A stretch of DNA of 64,000 nt. Source: Pochonia chlamydosporia 170 (lineage: Eukaryota; Ascomycota; Sordariomycetes; Hypocreales; Clavicipitaceae). A program made the translations under genes and the position numbers. Below, in pieces: positions 31,962 to 43,391 of this stretch (position 1 is the first letter of the stretch; every line of letters begins with the position of its first letter). Under the pieces are notes generated by a model. The model saw only the letters and a list, made by a program, of their open reading frames with translations, did no database searches and was not told where the DNA came from. Location of the stretch: the NCBI RefSeq assembly GCF_001653235.2, contig NC_035790.1:7316001-7380000 (forward strand), read 5' to 3'.

Positions 31962-33392
31962 TTACGGACGCTGTGTGGCTGGTACCTCTGTCAGCCACAC
32001 CTGTTCAGCGCCCCGCGTTAAACAGCTGCGAACAACAGACGGGCAATATACGACTGAAATTTTTAAAGCGGGATACAGACGCAAACTTCTGTGATACAGG
32101 CCGTATTGACTATCTAGACTCTCCAACACATCATACGCGTACGTTGATACAGTCTTCGCACTTTTCCTCGCTCCTAAAACTTGACAGAAGAAGACTTTGC
32201 AGCGGGGCGTCGCGTGCTGCGGCATCTGCGTTTCGGCGGAGGCTCCACCGTCATTGACCGTCTCCCATTCAGACAACCGCCTCCGTATGCTAGGCTGTCT
32301 CCTACGGCCCGCCTGTCGCAGGCCTATCTGCCTGCCCGCCCCAAGCGTTGAGGTCTTAGTTTTGCGCTGTTTATTTGCGTTGGTCTTACATGCCGCTGCT
32401 CGACCTCGTCGGCATTCACGCCACGCCTGATTAATCTCCATGCTCTCGGGGACGGGTTGTATAGTATTTCTTGGCCGTCCTCGAAGATTTGTAACGATCT
32501 TGGGATCGAGAATTCGGCGGTAAGGATTCCGCGAAGTGGGCTCCCCCAGGTGCCACCGAGGATGAACATCCCATTTCGTCAAGAATGATCCCGCTGCCAA
32601 CTTCTTATAAATTATATGACAGCAAGGAATTCCCAGCTGCCAGGATACAGTACAGGCTTCGTTACAATTTCCGATCGGTTCTGGCCAAGGGCAGGACCTG
32701 CTAGGTATAGCCTTTAGAGCGCGGCGATGCTCTCTGGCGACAAGCTTAAGCCCTGCCTGGGACATTACAATACGTAACTCCCCCAGGTATTCCAATCCAG
32801 GTCCGGAGTACACCCTTCCGGTTAACACTTCGTCCTGTGAGCAGTTATCGATGAAGTCTCGCTCCTGATCAGCTAACATGCCCTCTATCGCTTCAACAAG
32901 CCCGTACAGGTGACGTGTGCCATTCAGCAGGTAGCTCTGGACGTTGTTGTTGCTTGCCTCCGTGCCAGGAGTCACCCGAACCCCGAAATTGCCGTATTTC
33001 TTGATGAAGCAGTGAGTCCATTGCGAAGCTATGGGCAGATAGGTATTGTAAAGATATATCAGAATGGCCTGCTGGTCATTGAACTCTTCGCATAAGCGCA
33101 CCCAGGCCTTCTCGTAATCTTCCTTGGTCTCTGCAAAGACTACATACTTCTACAATTCAAGGACTCCTCGATAGTTATGTGACACAGGCGACATCGGGTT
33201 GGCCTGGGCAGAAAGGGGGCCACCGCGCTTCCCTATATCGAGAACAGCTGCCTTATCCGTCGAAGTCAGTGCTACTTGCAACTGGCCATTGTCGGAGCCG
33301 CTGAATCCATCATCGTCGTCTTCCTCCTTTTTATCCTTCCACCTTCGCTTGGCATTAAGAAGAACGTTCGAGTTAACCACATACAAGGTCAA
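31962..33392 (-). pseudogene. MULE transposase fragment of a second family
   Basis: The frame 33150-33392 (NSNVLLNAKRRWKDKKEEDD) and the frame ending at 31962 are in the same phase, separated by one TAG at 33150-33152. Beyond it come KYVVFAETKEDYEKAW, LPIASQWTHCFIKKYGNF, ASNNNVQSYLLNGTRHLYGL and a SWIM-type zinc motif CTVSWQLGIPCCHIIYK. These are features of the C-terminal half of MULE transposases of a type unlike the Hop-like copies. The N-terminal catalytic part is not present. The unit abuts MULE copy 2 at 31931. Confidence 0.7.
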
Positions 33393-34603
33393 TGGAGCGC
33401 ATTCCTCTAGAATACCAGTCTGATTAGCTGAAACAAGAATGAGAGGCTACCAGTCGGAGGCCATCGAATAAGGCATCCAATGAGAATTGATACTTGAAAA
33501 GTCAGGCAAGCTGAATTAACCTCCGCTCCCATAATGGTCATCTCATACACAGCCTCTAACTCCCCGGACTGAAAGGTGTTATCTACTTGATTGATTTGAG
33601 ACACCATTGCGACCGGGCGTCAAGCACATCTCCTTGATGCAACGCTACCGCCGCCTTGCATGTTTCACCGGCATTGCCACTATGGGCGGACAAAGGAACC
33701 TTTGATAGTCCATGGGTAGTATCCACAGGACGGTAGAGCAGTCAAATGGCACAAGCAGTTGTCAGATTCTCAATTTGTGAGACTGTTGCAGGGACCATAC
33801 TCTCACACATGAACAAATGAGGCTGCAATTGTTGACCTACAAACCGGCGGTGAAGCCTTGTGGCTTGCCAATGCACCTATTGCTCTTGATGGCGAAGCAG
33901 AACATCCTCAGCTAGACATGGGCTGTGGACAGAATGCACCGGCTTATGAGATGTCAATGTAAAAGGGTATGTAAGAAGCCATAGAATTTGAAAGCGGTTT
34001 TGTTGGGTACGTGATAGACATTTTACCGAGATAAAATCGCATACATGGCGAACTAGTGTAAGGTCTATGCTTGGCCCACTGTATGGCGGTGTGTTTTGGA
34101 CTCTCCAGCCAAACCTTCCAGCAAGGCAGACTAAATACCCCGAAGCAATCCAAAAAGGCATTTCGGCCGACGGGCAATGATGTCTTCCTTAAGGGCCAGT
34201 GGGTGGAGCGTGAGACATCTGTTCCGCCCCCCATCTAACGACCAGATTAACATCACGCTAGCTCCTCGGGCACAGCTCGTCACACTCTTCATCATCCTCG
34301 GCCAATTCGCATTGACTCCTAGTCCTGCGAATATTCGGTTGCGTGCGCCGACCACTGTAGCGTACACCCGTCGTCTTTCCAGCTCTAAGAACTGTAGAAA
34401 TTCCACTTGCTGTCGCCGGGTTGGGGTGCCAATTTGGCTACTTGCTTGAGTGATTGGTTTCTTGAGGCGCTCTTTGTGCTCGTGATAGCTGACAACAATT
34501 TGGAAGAGTTCTACAAGGGTCAATTAAGTTAGCCTGGGGAGTGCAGCCTAGGTACGTAAGGTGGAGGCGTGTTAGATTCTTAACTATCATAAAATCATAC
34601 ATA
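33393..34603. other. No recognised gene
   Basis: The longest open frame is 34131-34523 (-), 130 codons without an ATG, containing QQVEFLQFLELERRRVYATV. It might be a coding remnant but I do not recognise it. The last 40 bp before the MITE belong to repeat R1 (TCATAAAATCATACATA). Confidence 0.35.
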
Positions 34604-35239
34604 ACGTGGGTGCATAGCGAGCCGGCCAGCATAGCGAGCCGCCCACTCGCACTCACACCTAAAAGGTCCTTTTTATATCCCTGTAAAAAACGCTAATTAT
34701 ACCTAATAATAGCTGCTTTCTTAATATAAGATATTTAACTACTAATTTAGCCTAATTATAGAATTTCTAGTGTCTAGGTTGACTAGTTCTTAAGATATTT
34801 AGAAAAAACCTGTAACGGGCGTGGCCCGTGTCTATTCAACAAAAGGGTGCCTCCATATTGTCTATCTAAAACTAAGGAGAAAGGAAAGATCAGAGCTCGA
34901 GGCGAGCCTCGAGCTCGTGGTCAAGTAGTCGTTGAGACTAAGCGAAATAACCTAATTACAGACCTGGCAGAGCCAGGTCTCAGATACCGGGCGTAGCCCG
35001 TGACAAAACCTAAAACTACACAGTATAAATAAGAAATTTTAGACTTCTTAATAACTTGCTACCCTATATACTAGAAAATCTAGATTTAGGTTTATTTAGT
35101 AGTTAAATACCTTATATTAAATTTATAGCTATTTTTAGCTATAAATGCGATTTTTTGCAGGGATATCTAAAAGTGTATTTTGTATAGGAATTCTAAGTGG
35201 CCGGCTCGCTATGCTGGCCGGCTCGCTATGCACCCACGT
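34604..35239. mobile_element. 636-bp palindromic MITE, Fot/pogo type
   Basis: It is bounded by TA on each side (34602-34603 and 35240-35241). Terminal inverted repeats start ACGTGGGTGCATAGCGAGCC and stay near-perfect for about 40 bp, including a tandem GCATAGCGAGCCG word. Complementarity continues at lower identity for about 200 bp on each arm (34604-34800 against 35040-35239), so the single strand could fold into a long hairpin. The centre holds shorter hairpins such as GACCTGGCAGAGCCAGGTC and two GGGCGTRGCCCG words. There is no coding capacity. The terminal repeat resembles that of the pogo element ending at 54267. Confidence 0.9.
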
Positions 35240-35261
35240 TATCAGAAATATGAAAGGCGGG

Positions 35262-35287
35262 CCAACCACCTGAATACAGGTGGTTGG
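35262..35287. repeat. Perfect 11-bp inverted repeat
   Basis: CCAACCACCTG, a 4-base loop AATA, then CAGGTGGTTGG. It lies in the R1 copy that flanks the MITE; the other R1 copies have only the left arm. Confidence 0.85.
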
Positions 35288-36294
35288 GGAGTAAAGATAA
35301 AAGGATCTTAACTCTTGAGGCTAGACAAGCAGACATAGACAACAAGAAGAACAATCAACTTAATTACATTTGAATTAGACCCTTCTCCGTGACATTGTAG
35401 TGCCTTCGTATTTCTAACAAGGCGGCAGAATCCAGGATACGCTAACAGGAAACCGTGCGGCCAATCAGAAATGGTAAGCGTCAAGCCAGTGTAGCCAAAG
35501 TGTCCGGCCCGTCTAGCAATTCCCTAAATTAAAGAGCCATTATTTCCGCATATATAGCCCACAGAGCCACATGTTGCCTCTGATTGAGGTGCAAAGATGG
35601 TAAGGGCAAAGATCATCGCGGATGGAATATGACGAAGGCATAACGACGCAGGCTAGTCCGTGCAGCCCGAGGAACACCTCTTCTCTGTAAGGTAGTTCCG
35701 AGCATTATCACTCCATTAACGGGTGCCGACCAAGGTCTACTTTGTTGGTACACTGCTGTACTTAAACCGGCAGGAAACAGCCTGGTGTAGCGTGGATTTA
35801 GCCCGTCGGGTTAAGCACTAAATGGCTGTTTACCTAGTACTATAGGTTGTGCCGACATCCAAAACTTGCCACACTTAGGGTAAGCTATTTTTGGCCCCTG
35901 CAGAGGATCGTAGACGCACTTTGAGAAGAACAACAGAAAAAACCCTACAGCCAACACCCGCTTAACCAGTGATCAGAAGCCTTTTATGGCATTTATTTAT
36001 CATTCTTGAATGCCAAAGTGGCCCGTAACCAATCCAAATCGGCAAAACCCCCTACGTTGCATCCATGAGGCATCAGAAAAAGGTCATTTTTGGCGCTTTT
36101 ACAGGGGTACTACGTTCAGCCAGTTCCAGCTCGTTGAGGGACCAACCGCAACCTCCGCTGCTCCTCAGCAGGGTCTTCGTCCTGACTTTCTTCGTCTGTG
36201 TCATCTTCTTTCCACGGGGAGGTGAAGTTTGACTTCGTCACGACAATGATCTCTCGACACTTCCTCAGTTGGTCATTTCCCAATGCCCATACCG
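35288..36294. other. Intergenic, no supported gene
   Basis: Short frames only. The minus strand just left of the hAT-2 insertion is open over about 55 codons (LGNDQLRKCREIIVVTKSNF and an acidic tail); it could be part of a gene or repeat cut by that insertion. Confidence 0.35.
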
Positions 36295-39200
36295 CAGGGT
36301 GCGTAATCAACCAATTCAACCCAACTGGTAACCCCTCGCAGTTGGATTGTCCTCTCGCCAAATACATTTCAGTTGGATTGAACGTCATTTCAATTGGACA
36401 CCGCTTCTCTCAGTTGAATTGCCGTTGGCTGATTTGATCCAACCCGTATCTCCGATCTTCATGTCTTAAAGCCGATAGCAGCGACAAGCTGTCAGGAATA
36501 CAGTGGCAATATCACGAAGGTTCAATCGAGCGAGTAGTCGGTTGATCTTCTTGTCCTTCTACACGGACAAGCATCACTCCTTTATTATCAGCCACACCTC
36601 CATCGTGAGACGGAGGCTTTCCTCAACCATAGGGCGACCAGGTCAACAGCTCTATCCAACATAATCTGACACCGGCCTACCACTACCACGAGGGTAAGAC
36701 AATACCCTCCCTGCTCCATGACCGCAGACTCTGAGTCATCCCGATAGTATACCGATCGAGACGAGTTCGTATCGACGATACCATCTTTCCCGCGCTACTA
36801 AACGATCTTTCCGTCTCAGCTGACATCGTAGGTATTGACAGCAAATCTGTGGCCATCCGAGAAAGGTTCGGATATTCCAATTGGTGCTCCCGCCACCAAG
36901 AAAGAGGGCTGAATTGATATTTGTCGTCGGCGGGGGTGAAAGTCTGTATGTAACGTTCGTACTCGTCAAGCGGTGCCGAACCATTTCCCGCCCTGCCATC
37001 TCTATCCGCCTTGTTGCCTTTGCCCAGCGACTGTGCCAGGAACGCGTCATATCCCGAATGCGCCCTTCGGCCGCAAGCCGTCGAGATCACTGGTGAGGCA
37101 GGAATCTCATAATCGGCGTACTCGTCTTTCCACAGCTTCATGAGCCTCGCCGAATAGTCTTTTTCCCAGCCCGTCGCAGCTCTATGTCCCTCCCAATGGT
37201 ATCGAATCGCCGGCCATCCATAACAAGGGTGCAGTACTACAGCGCCAACATAGGCAACGGGCCAGAGCTTATTGTAATACTCGTTGAGCTTCGTCCACGC
37301 TAGATTGATATGGCTTGTAACCATGTTAGCGCTGTTCTCTCCCAAACCACCAACGAGGTCATGGCTCTGCTTGAACTCTTCCAAATGCGTCAATAGATAC
37401 TCAAATGAGGGAAAATACTCCCAAAAGGAGCCAGTGATAGCATGACCATCCTCGCTTGTCTTCGGATTGCCTTGTAGACGGACGGAGATTTCATCAAACG
37501 ATTGCAAGACCTGAATAAAAACCTCAATCACGTCCCAGTCCTCTTCTGACAGCTTGTCGTCAAGTATAGTAGGCTTCGGTGATCTCCGCTTGCTCCTCTC
37601 CCACGCCCTTTCCGCCTTTTCGGCAATCCGATTGAAGTATTTCCGCAAAAGCAGCGCACGAGCCATCATGCGGTGACGAGAGTTCCAGCGTGTGTCGTTG
37701 TCAGCGACGGGTTTGACTGGCACGCGCTTCTTCCCAGTCTCAGGGTCGACGAGCTCCAGTACGCCACTGCTGAGCTCCTCTTCTTGCCACTTTAATAGGC
37801 ACTCTATATGCTGAGACGAATTCAAAACAGCAGCGTTGAGATTATGAAGTCGGCCAACTGGACCCCTTCTCCGCCACAGTATAAGTTTATCAACTGGTCG
37901 AGAGTCGCCATGGTCTTCGGAGTCATGTTCGCTGTCGCCAGCATGCTCCATTGCGTCCTCTGCCTCGCCAAACATCAGTTGTTTGACAGCGAGATTAGTT
38001 ACGTGACCCAGGCAGCGGAGGCGGCGCTCGTCCGGATCGAACCCAAGCTCGGCGCCCAGGGCTGTCACGGCCGTGTCATTGTTGCTAGCATTGTCCAAGA
38101 CCATGTATCCAAGCTGGTCTCTTCCAAGGTCCCATTCTGCCAAAACGTCAGCAACTTCGTTAGCTAAGTTATCGCCAGTATGGCGTCCGGATACAGGCGG
38201 AAGGGCAAGAAGCAGCCTGCGATGCTGCCATTGTTGGTCAACGAAGAAGCAGTTGACACCAAGCAACGAGAGCTGATTGCGAGATGTCCAGCCGTCAAAG
38301 GTGATGTGAATCTTGCCGCGTGCGGTTTTCAAATGTTCTGTTACGGCCCCTTTCGCTCCTTCATAGATCGATCGCAGACGAGACCGAAGGATAGCGGCAG
38401 ACGGTATCTTGTCCTTGTACATCAGGTTGACAAACTCAATGAGGCGGCGGAGACGCTCGCTCTCGATTATTCGGAAGGGGAGATTGTCGTGTGTTACCCA
38501 GTCGACAAGTAGCTCTTCGAATGCGCCAAGTTTAAGCCTCCCAAAGATAGTAGAGAAGATACGCTGGTCCGCCGGGGCTGCAGTTACCCCAAAATGATCT
38601 GCTAATGTCTTCGTTCGGCTGGGCGGTGTCGTGCCTTGTCTCCCTGGGTCCTACAAACTTCAGTTGGAAGCCCCCGTTGAGGAGCGGGCTAGAGCTAACC
38701 TTGATCCCATGGACACTCGTAGGTGTTTGATAATATTGGCACTGCCGTTCGATTCGTACGAGAAGTGCGAGACGGTCCGGCACTTCTTCTTCACGCACAG
38801 GCGGCACACCCAGCGAAGCTTCTTGCTGTTGCTCTTGAGCCTCATGCGAAACCCCTTCACCCACCACCAGGCAACCTTGGTGCCATGAGTCCTCGGAGGC
38901 GTGGCCGCTCGAAGCTCGTCGTTAAAGAGCTCAAACGGGAACGTAGCTATTTCGCCGGGGGTGGGATTCTCATCCAGTTTGAGCGTCTTTCTTGGCGGGG
39001 TCTGGAGCGTTGAACCCGACAAGGACGACCGAGTAGAGAACCTTGACGGGCAAGGAGACGAATGCAGCATTAACGATGTTTCAGAGTCTGTCTTGCCCAG
39101 GACATTGTCCTCGGAATCTGTATCCATCGTGTTGGCTGCTAGGAAACAAGGCTGCCAGAGCCCGTTGGCGAAAGAACAGAATGGCTTCCGCAGCGTGACG

Positions 39201-40323
39201 CACGGCAACATTTGATGCCCAGAGCCAAAGGTTTACATCCTTCGCCTCCATTTTATCGGTCACGACAACGCAACCTTTCCTGGCGGCCTGCACTGATACA
39301 TGACGCGGTGACAACTGCCACATGATACGAGGCGTTGTGTACAAATAGAGTGGCCATCTAACAAGGTGTTTGGTCAGGTAGCGTTGCGCCAAAATGAGAG
39401 CCGCGACGTTAAGAAATACTTATCACACTATAGCTCATAGGCTATGGACCCAGGTAGATTTCACCATCGGCATATAGGGTAGCAAAGACAATGTACCATA
39501 CTATTAGTGAGCTAGTCAATTATCAACAATCGCGCCAGTATTCGTGTAAAAAGTAGCATTCACTAGGCTAGTGTATTATCAACAAATGTCATTGCCGGAA
39601 ACTTACGTTTGGTATTAATTACTTCTACATAGTGACGTGTTGCGAAGTTTATTGTCTCTTTCCGCTCAGGCACTCAGAGCTGCCGGTACTAATTGCACCC
39701 AGATTTGGCTGATGAGAAGCCCCAACCTCGAGCTCTAAAAACATGCTAAGCCTGGGTTTCTTGGAAGCTGCCGGTCCCTCAAGTGTTTCTCTACTCTTCG
39801 CTATTACATATTATATTACTTTACTTGGGTTGCCAGGTCCTCAGTACTTACACACAGCTCAAAATTTAACGCTAGTTGTAAGTACCAGCGACTTTGCAGA
39901 TCCCCCACAGACCACCTCGCGCCAGGCTTGACGTTAAACACCCCACCAGTTCAGCCCTACTTGAACTTGCCAAGGACGACCTCTTGAGTCTACGTTCTGG
40001 TTCCAACGCCAGATTGACACGAGCTGAACGCGAAGCTTGGGCGTGTAGGAGTGTTGTGAACAGGGGGCTGTCGCAGTTTGGCTTAATATGACAGTCGTCA
40101 CGGACGATTTATTGGCTGCCAGTCAGTGGTGGCGGCTCCAAGGATCCCACCTTGACCTGGAGAACGGAACCAGTTGGATGCAGTTGGATCCCAACCCAAT
40201 CAACGGGACCTCTAAATTGGTTGGTTGGCAAGGACGAGGAATTTGGTCTCAGTTGGGTTGGACCTCAGTTGGAGCATCCAACGGCTCCAACCGTTGGAAA
40301 CAGTTGGTTGATTACGCACTCTG
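36295..40323 (-). mobile_element. Complete hAT transposon (hAT-2)
   Basis: A 4029-bp element is flanked by a perfect 8-bp target duplication CCATACCG (36287-36294 and 40324-40331). The terminal inverted repeats read CAGGGTGCGTAATCAACCAA on the left and CAGAGTGCGTAATCAACCAA on the right (one mismatch in 20). Both subterminal regions are packed with CAGTTGG/CCAACTG words, probable transposase-binding sites. One transposase gene lies on the minus strand. Exact boundaries, an exact duplication and a nearly intact gene suggest recent movement. Confidence 0.95.
36683..39127 (-). CDS. hAT-2 transposase with BED finger
   Basis: The N-terminal exon starts at ATG 39127 (MDTDSEDNVLGKTDSETS) and carries a BED-type zinc finger, RWVCRLCVKKKCRTVSHFSY with NIIKHLR. 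The main frame is open from about 38640 down to 36683: LADHFGVTAAPADQRIFSTI, then IHITFDGWTSRNQLSLLGVN (first catalytic Asp), GYMVLDNASNNDTA, LRCLGHVTNLAVKQL and DNDTRWNS. The C-terminal hAT dimerisation segment reads LLSIPTMSAETERSFSSAGK. The join is uncertain: donor GTTAGC at 38699 is good, but the usual TAG acceptor at 38651 leads to a stop, and only a weak GAG acceptor at 38640 keeps the frame. Either that site is used or there is a one-base error. Otherwise the enzyme looks complete (about 800 residues). Confidence 0.85.
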
Positions 40324-40331
40324 CCATACCG

Positions 40332-40887
40332 TACGCTGGCCGAGGGGCTGTATTTGCTGTACCCGGCCTCAAGTTGAAGATCAAGGCAATCGCTCAGGCG
40401 AAGCCAGTCTATGTCGCAGTTATTAATATACCTTGGGAATTTGAATCTTACTTGCATACAGTCTCGATGTTGCCGTCACTATTCTGCACAAAGCTATTAA
40501 TTTACATCCTTCCTTTCCCCAGCTTTTCACAGATATAGTTCAGGAATAAATACGATACTCCGGGAAGAGGAATTGTTCGCTTGAACTAGCGAAGGAGAAA
40601 GTGAACAACGACGGTACTTCCCATGTCGTGGATGAAACATCAGCTTTAATGTATGGATTTTGGTGTAAACATTTGGACGCTCAATCTCCTATTCTCATTC
40701 TATGCCTCGACCAGAAAGGGTACATCGACCTCCAAAAGATCGAAGCCCAGGGAACCAACTAGCGAAGTCCAAGACCACTTACAAATATCCTTGATATCGG
40801 TCCTTGATATCGGCCCTTGAATTTGTGTTTGTGAGAATCGAACTGGCAAAAAGCAAGGCATCAGATAATCTCTCCCCGACAAAGCAA
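40332..40887. other. Intergenic, no supported gene
   Basis: No coding signal. The part next to 40888 will hold the 3' end signals of the minus-strand gene that follows. Confidence 0.4.
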
Positions 40888-41390
40888 CTAGTACACCAAA
40901 ATCTCTTCATCTTTTCCTCCCCCGTCCCTCCATTTTTTAAGCACCTTCTTCATATCCGCCGCGATATTCTGAGCATAGTCAGGCCCAGCGGCCCCAGCAG
41001 GCAAATCCGCTGGGTTCCCCCTCACCCAAGCAACAGGTTCTTTAGCAACACCCGCGAATTTCTTCTTAAGCTCTTCAACCTGCTGAGGCTCATAGCCGCG
41101 ACCGAAGATTACCGCGCGAGGAGGCCGGCTGTAATCGTGGGTTCCGATCTCATTGGGGCTCCGAGACTGAGGTTCGCGACCTGCAAGCAGCTGCGGGAGC
41201 TCAGCCTCTGCAGCCTCATATGACAGGATGAAGTGGATGACTGAGGAGCATTAGCACCATACTTTGTTTATTTCAGGAATGTATATCAAGAACCTTCATA
41301 TTCAGGCAGCACGTGCTGGGAGATTGATTTCCCCATCGCGGGTATTCTGCCGCAGGCAACTACTGGCATCGGCTGAGTGAATGAAGACAT
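40888..41390 (-). CDS. Two-exon small protein, unknown function
   Basis: Exons 41294-41390 and 40888-41240 join in phase across a 53-bp intron (donor GTTCTT, branch GCTAATG, acceptor CTCAG) to give 149 residues, starting MSSFTQPMPVVACGRIPAMG. Strong coding signs: a continuous 117-codon second exon, a sensible splice, and regular secondary structure (LPEYEVIHFILSYEAAEAE, RAVIFGRGYEPQQVEELKKK, PVAWVRGNPAD, IAADMKKVLKKWRDGGG). It resembles conserved fungal hypothetical proteins as far as I recall; no catalytic motif is evident. No ATG opens the large second exon, so it is missed by simple ORF searches. It is divergent from the bZIP gene at 41762, with 371 bp between the starts, and might be co-regulated with it. 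Confidence 0.75.
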
Positions 41391-41761
41391 GTTGCGAGAG
41401 CTGTACGCTGCGGATGAAGGTATTTTGGAGCAATGGAGATGGAGAATTATGGAGTAAGCTGAGGTCGATGATTCGATTTATATTCCTCGTTGCGGCGCGC
41501 TCGGTCTTGATGATCAGTTGATGACGTTCGGACGGAGCATGAGAGCCCGTTATCTCCTTCCAGCCAATTTCAAAGCCATAAACTTTGGGCGCAGTTCGGG
41601 CCAATCGTGGCGACCCACCGATTATTCGATTATTCAACAGTCCCGACGCCCCGACCCCGATGAGTAAAGCAACGCCGTCACGTCCTTTTCGCGTTCTCAG
41701 ATTATCCATTACATCACAGCATGTCTTCAAGATAGAAAGGAGGCCTCAAAAGCAATACACC
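41391..41761. promoter_or_regulatory. Shared intergenic region of divergent genes
   Basis: 371 bp separate the start codons of the small gene (41390, -) and the bZIP gene (41762, +), so both promoters lie here. I could not identify individual factor sites. Confidence 0.5.
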
Positions 41762-43092
41762 ATGGTGGAAGCAATGACTGACGCGCACGCGCCTCGCAAG
41801 AGGGGCCGGCCACGAAATGCGACGGACGATCAGCAAGCTCCCGAGGTGGGCACATCCCGAGCAACTACAGAGCAAGTTGGAACTGACTCAAGGAATCCAG
41901 AGACGTCGAAGGCAGCTTCGCGTCGCGCAACAAGCATATCGCAAGAGAAAAGAGACCACGATCGTCAATCTGCAATCTCGCATACGGGAACTCGAGTCGG
42001 GCATCGAAGAGCTCAGCGAGTCGTTCCTTTCCTTCAGTAATCTTCTGTTCGAGGCTGGGATTCTTCAAAATCAGCCTCGTGTCACATCTGCTCTGCAAAA
42101 AATTACACAGCAATGCGTGTCGCTTGCCAAAAGGGGCTGCGACGAGGCCGGACAACCTGCAGCCCCGGCGGACGTATCGCCATCGACGTCTCCCACGCTT
42201 AGCGACACACAAGATTTAATCTCAAATTACAAACCGCTCATAACTCAACTTGATTCATTGCCAATAATCGGTGATGTTTTCCAGTCCTCGCCGGACCTCG
42301 CGGCTCAATGGCCTGGACTATCACAACTACCCCCCACGCCACCCTTCCAAGAACAGGCAATTCTGCCGTTCGGAATAGCCTTGTCGTCTCCGAATATCCC
42401 CTTCTCATCCATCCCTAGTCCCGCCATGAATTTCCCGACCATAGTATCGCCCGACAATCTCTTAAAGCAAGGGCGCTGGACACTCTCACACCTTCTAGTC
42501 CGACAATGCTGCGAGACTGGATACTATCTATTAACAAGCTTATCTGGAGACGATCCAAGGGTCAAAGCAATCTTCGGCAAACGATTGGCCATCGACGAGC
42601 GCAACTGCTTGATCTCCGGATTCGTTGCCGTCATGCACGACGAAATAGGAGACACGATCGAGTTGAGGACAAAAGTTCTCAATTCAAGGAGGAACAGCTA
42701 CTCGCCTGAACGACTCGCCGTTTCCTCTCGAACGTGGCAAATTGTCAATGAATCGGGTGCTGATGAGTGGATGGATGCTAGTGGTGTGCAAAGGCTGCTA
42801 CAGCAGCGAGGGATTCGTATTCAGGACCCGAGCTCGGCCCTCTCCAGTCCCCGGTTCAATTCAGCTCCGCAGCTCAACGCAGCGAGCTTCATTAAATGTG
42901 AGTAATGCCGAGATCAATGGTTCTTTTTGTCTTCTTGTCCGTGCATTTACTGACCTTGTCGTAGATCTTTCCCTCTGCCCTATCTGTCTCGGTCGCGGAC
43001 CAGCGTTCCGAAAGCGCGATGTTGAGAATGCCATTCGCCTTGCAACTCTTGATGATCCTTGGGCGTTTAACCCTGTGTGCGAAACACCATGA
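41762..43092 (+). CDS. bZIP transcription factor with a frame change
   Basis: ATG 41762 opens MVEAMTDAHAPRKRGRPRNA, an AT-hook-like start common in one fungal bZIP group. About 45 codons on, the reading changes to the +1 frame, which carries the basic region RRRRQLRVAQQAYRKRKETT and a leucine-zipper-like stretch NLQSRIRELESGIEELSESF. That frame runs to 42897. A 67-bp intron (42898-42964, GTGAGT...GTAG) joins the last exon 42965-43092 (LSLCPICLGRGPAFRKRDVE ... ETP). The first two parts overlap with no room for an intron, so a one-base indel near 41895-41905 is likely; alternatively translation starts at the ATG at 41820 and the AT-hook part is not used. The product would be a nuclear DNA-binding regulator. 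Confidence 0.75.
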
Positions 43093-43391
43093 ACTATGTA
43101 TAATAAAAATAATTGCCTACAATAGATATAATCTCCGCATACTTTGCATGATGCGACGATTAGAAACAGGATCCCGCTGTGGAGTTGAGGATATCCTTCC
43201 AGTGCATATGTTCCCTATGTCCGCGAAATTTCTTTAAAAAAAGCGCCGTTTGCATCCCGGCCCTTCATTTCGACTGTCACTTTAGCGTCTAGGGGCTGGC
43301 CTTTGAAATCCAGGGCCGGACTCCGAGTTCACCTATATTTTCCATTTACATTTTCTCCTTTTTTGCGTCACACAAATGCGCAGGCACATTT

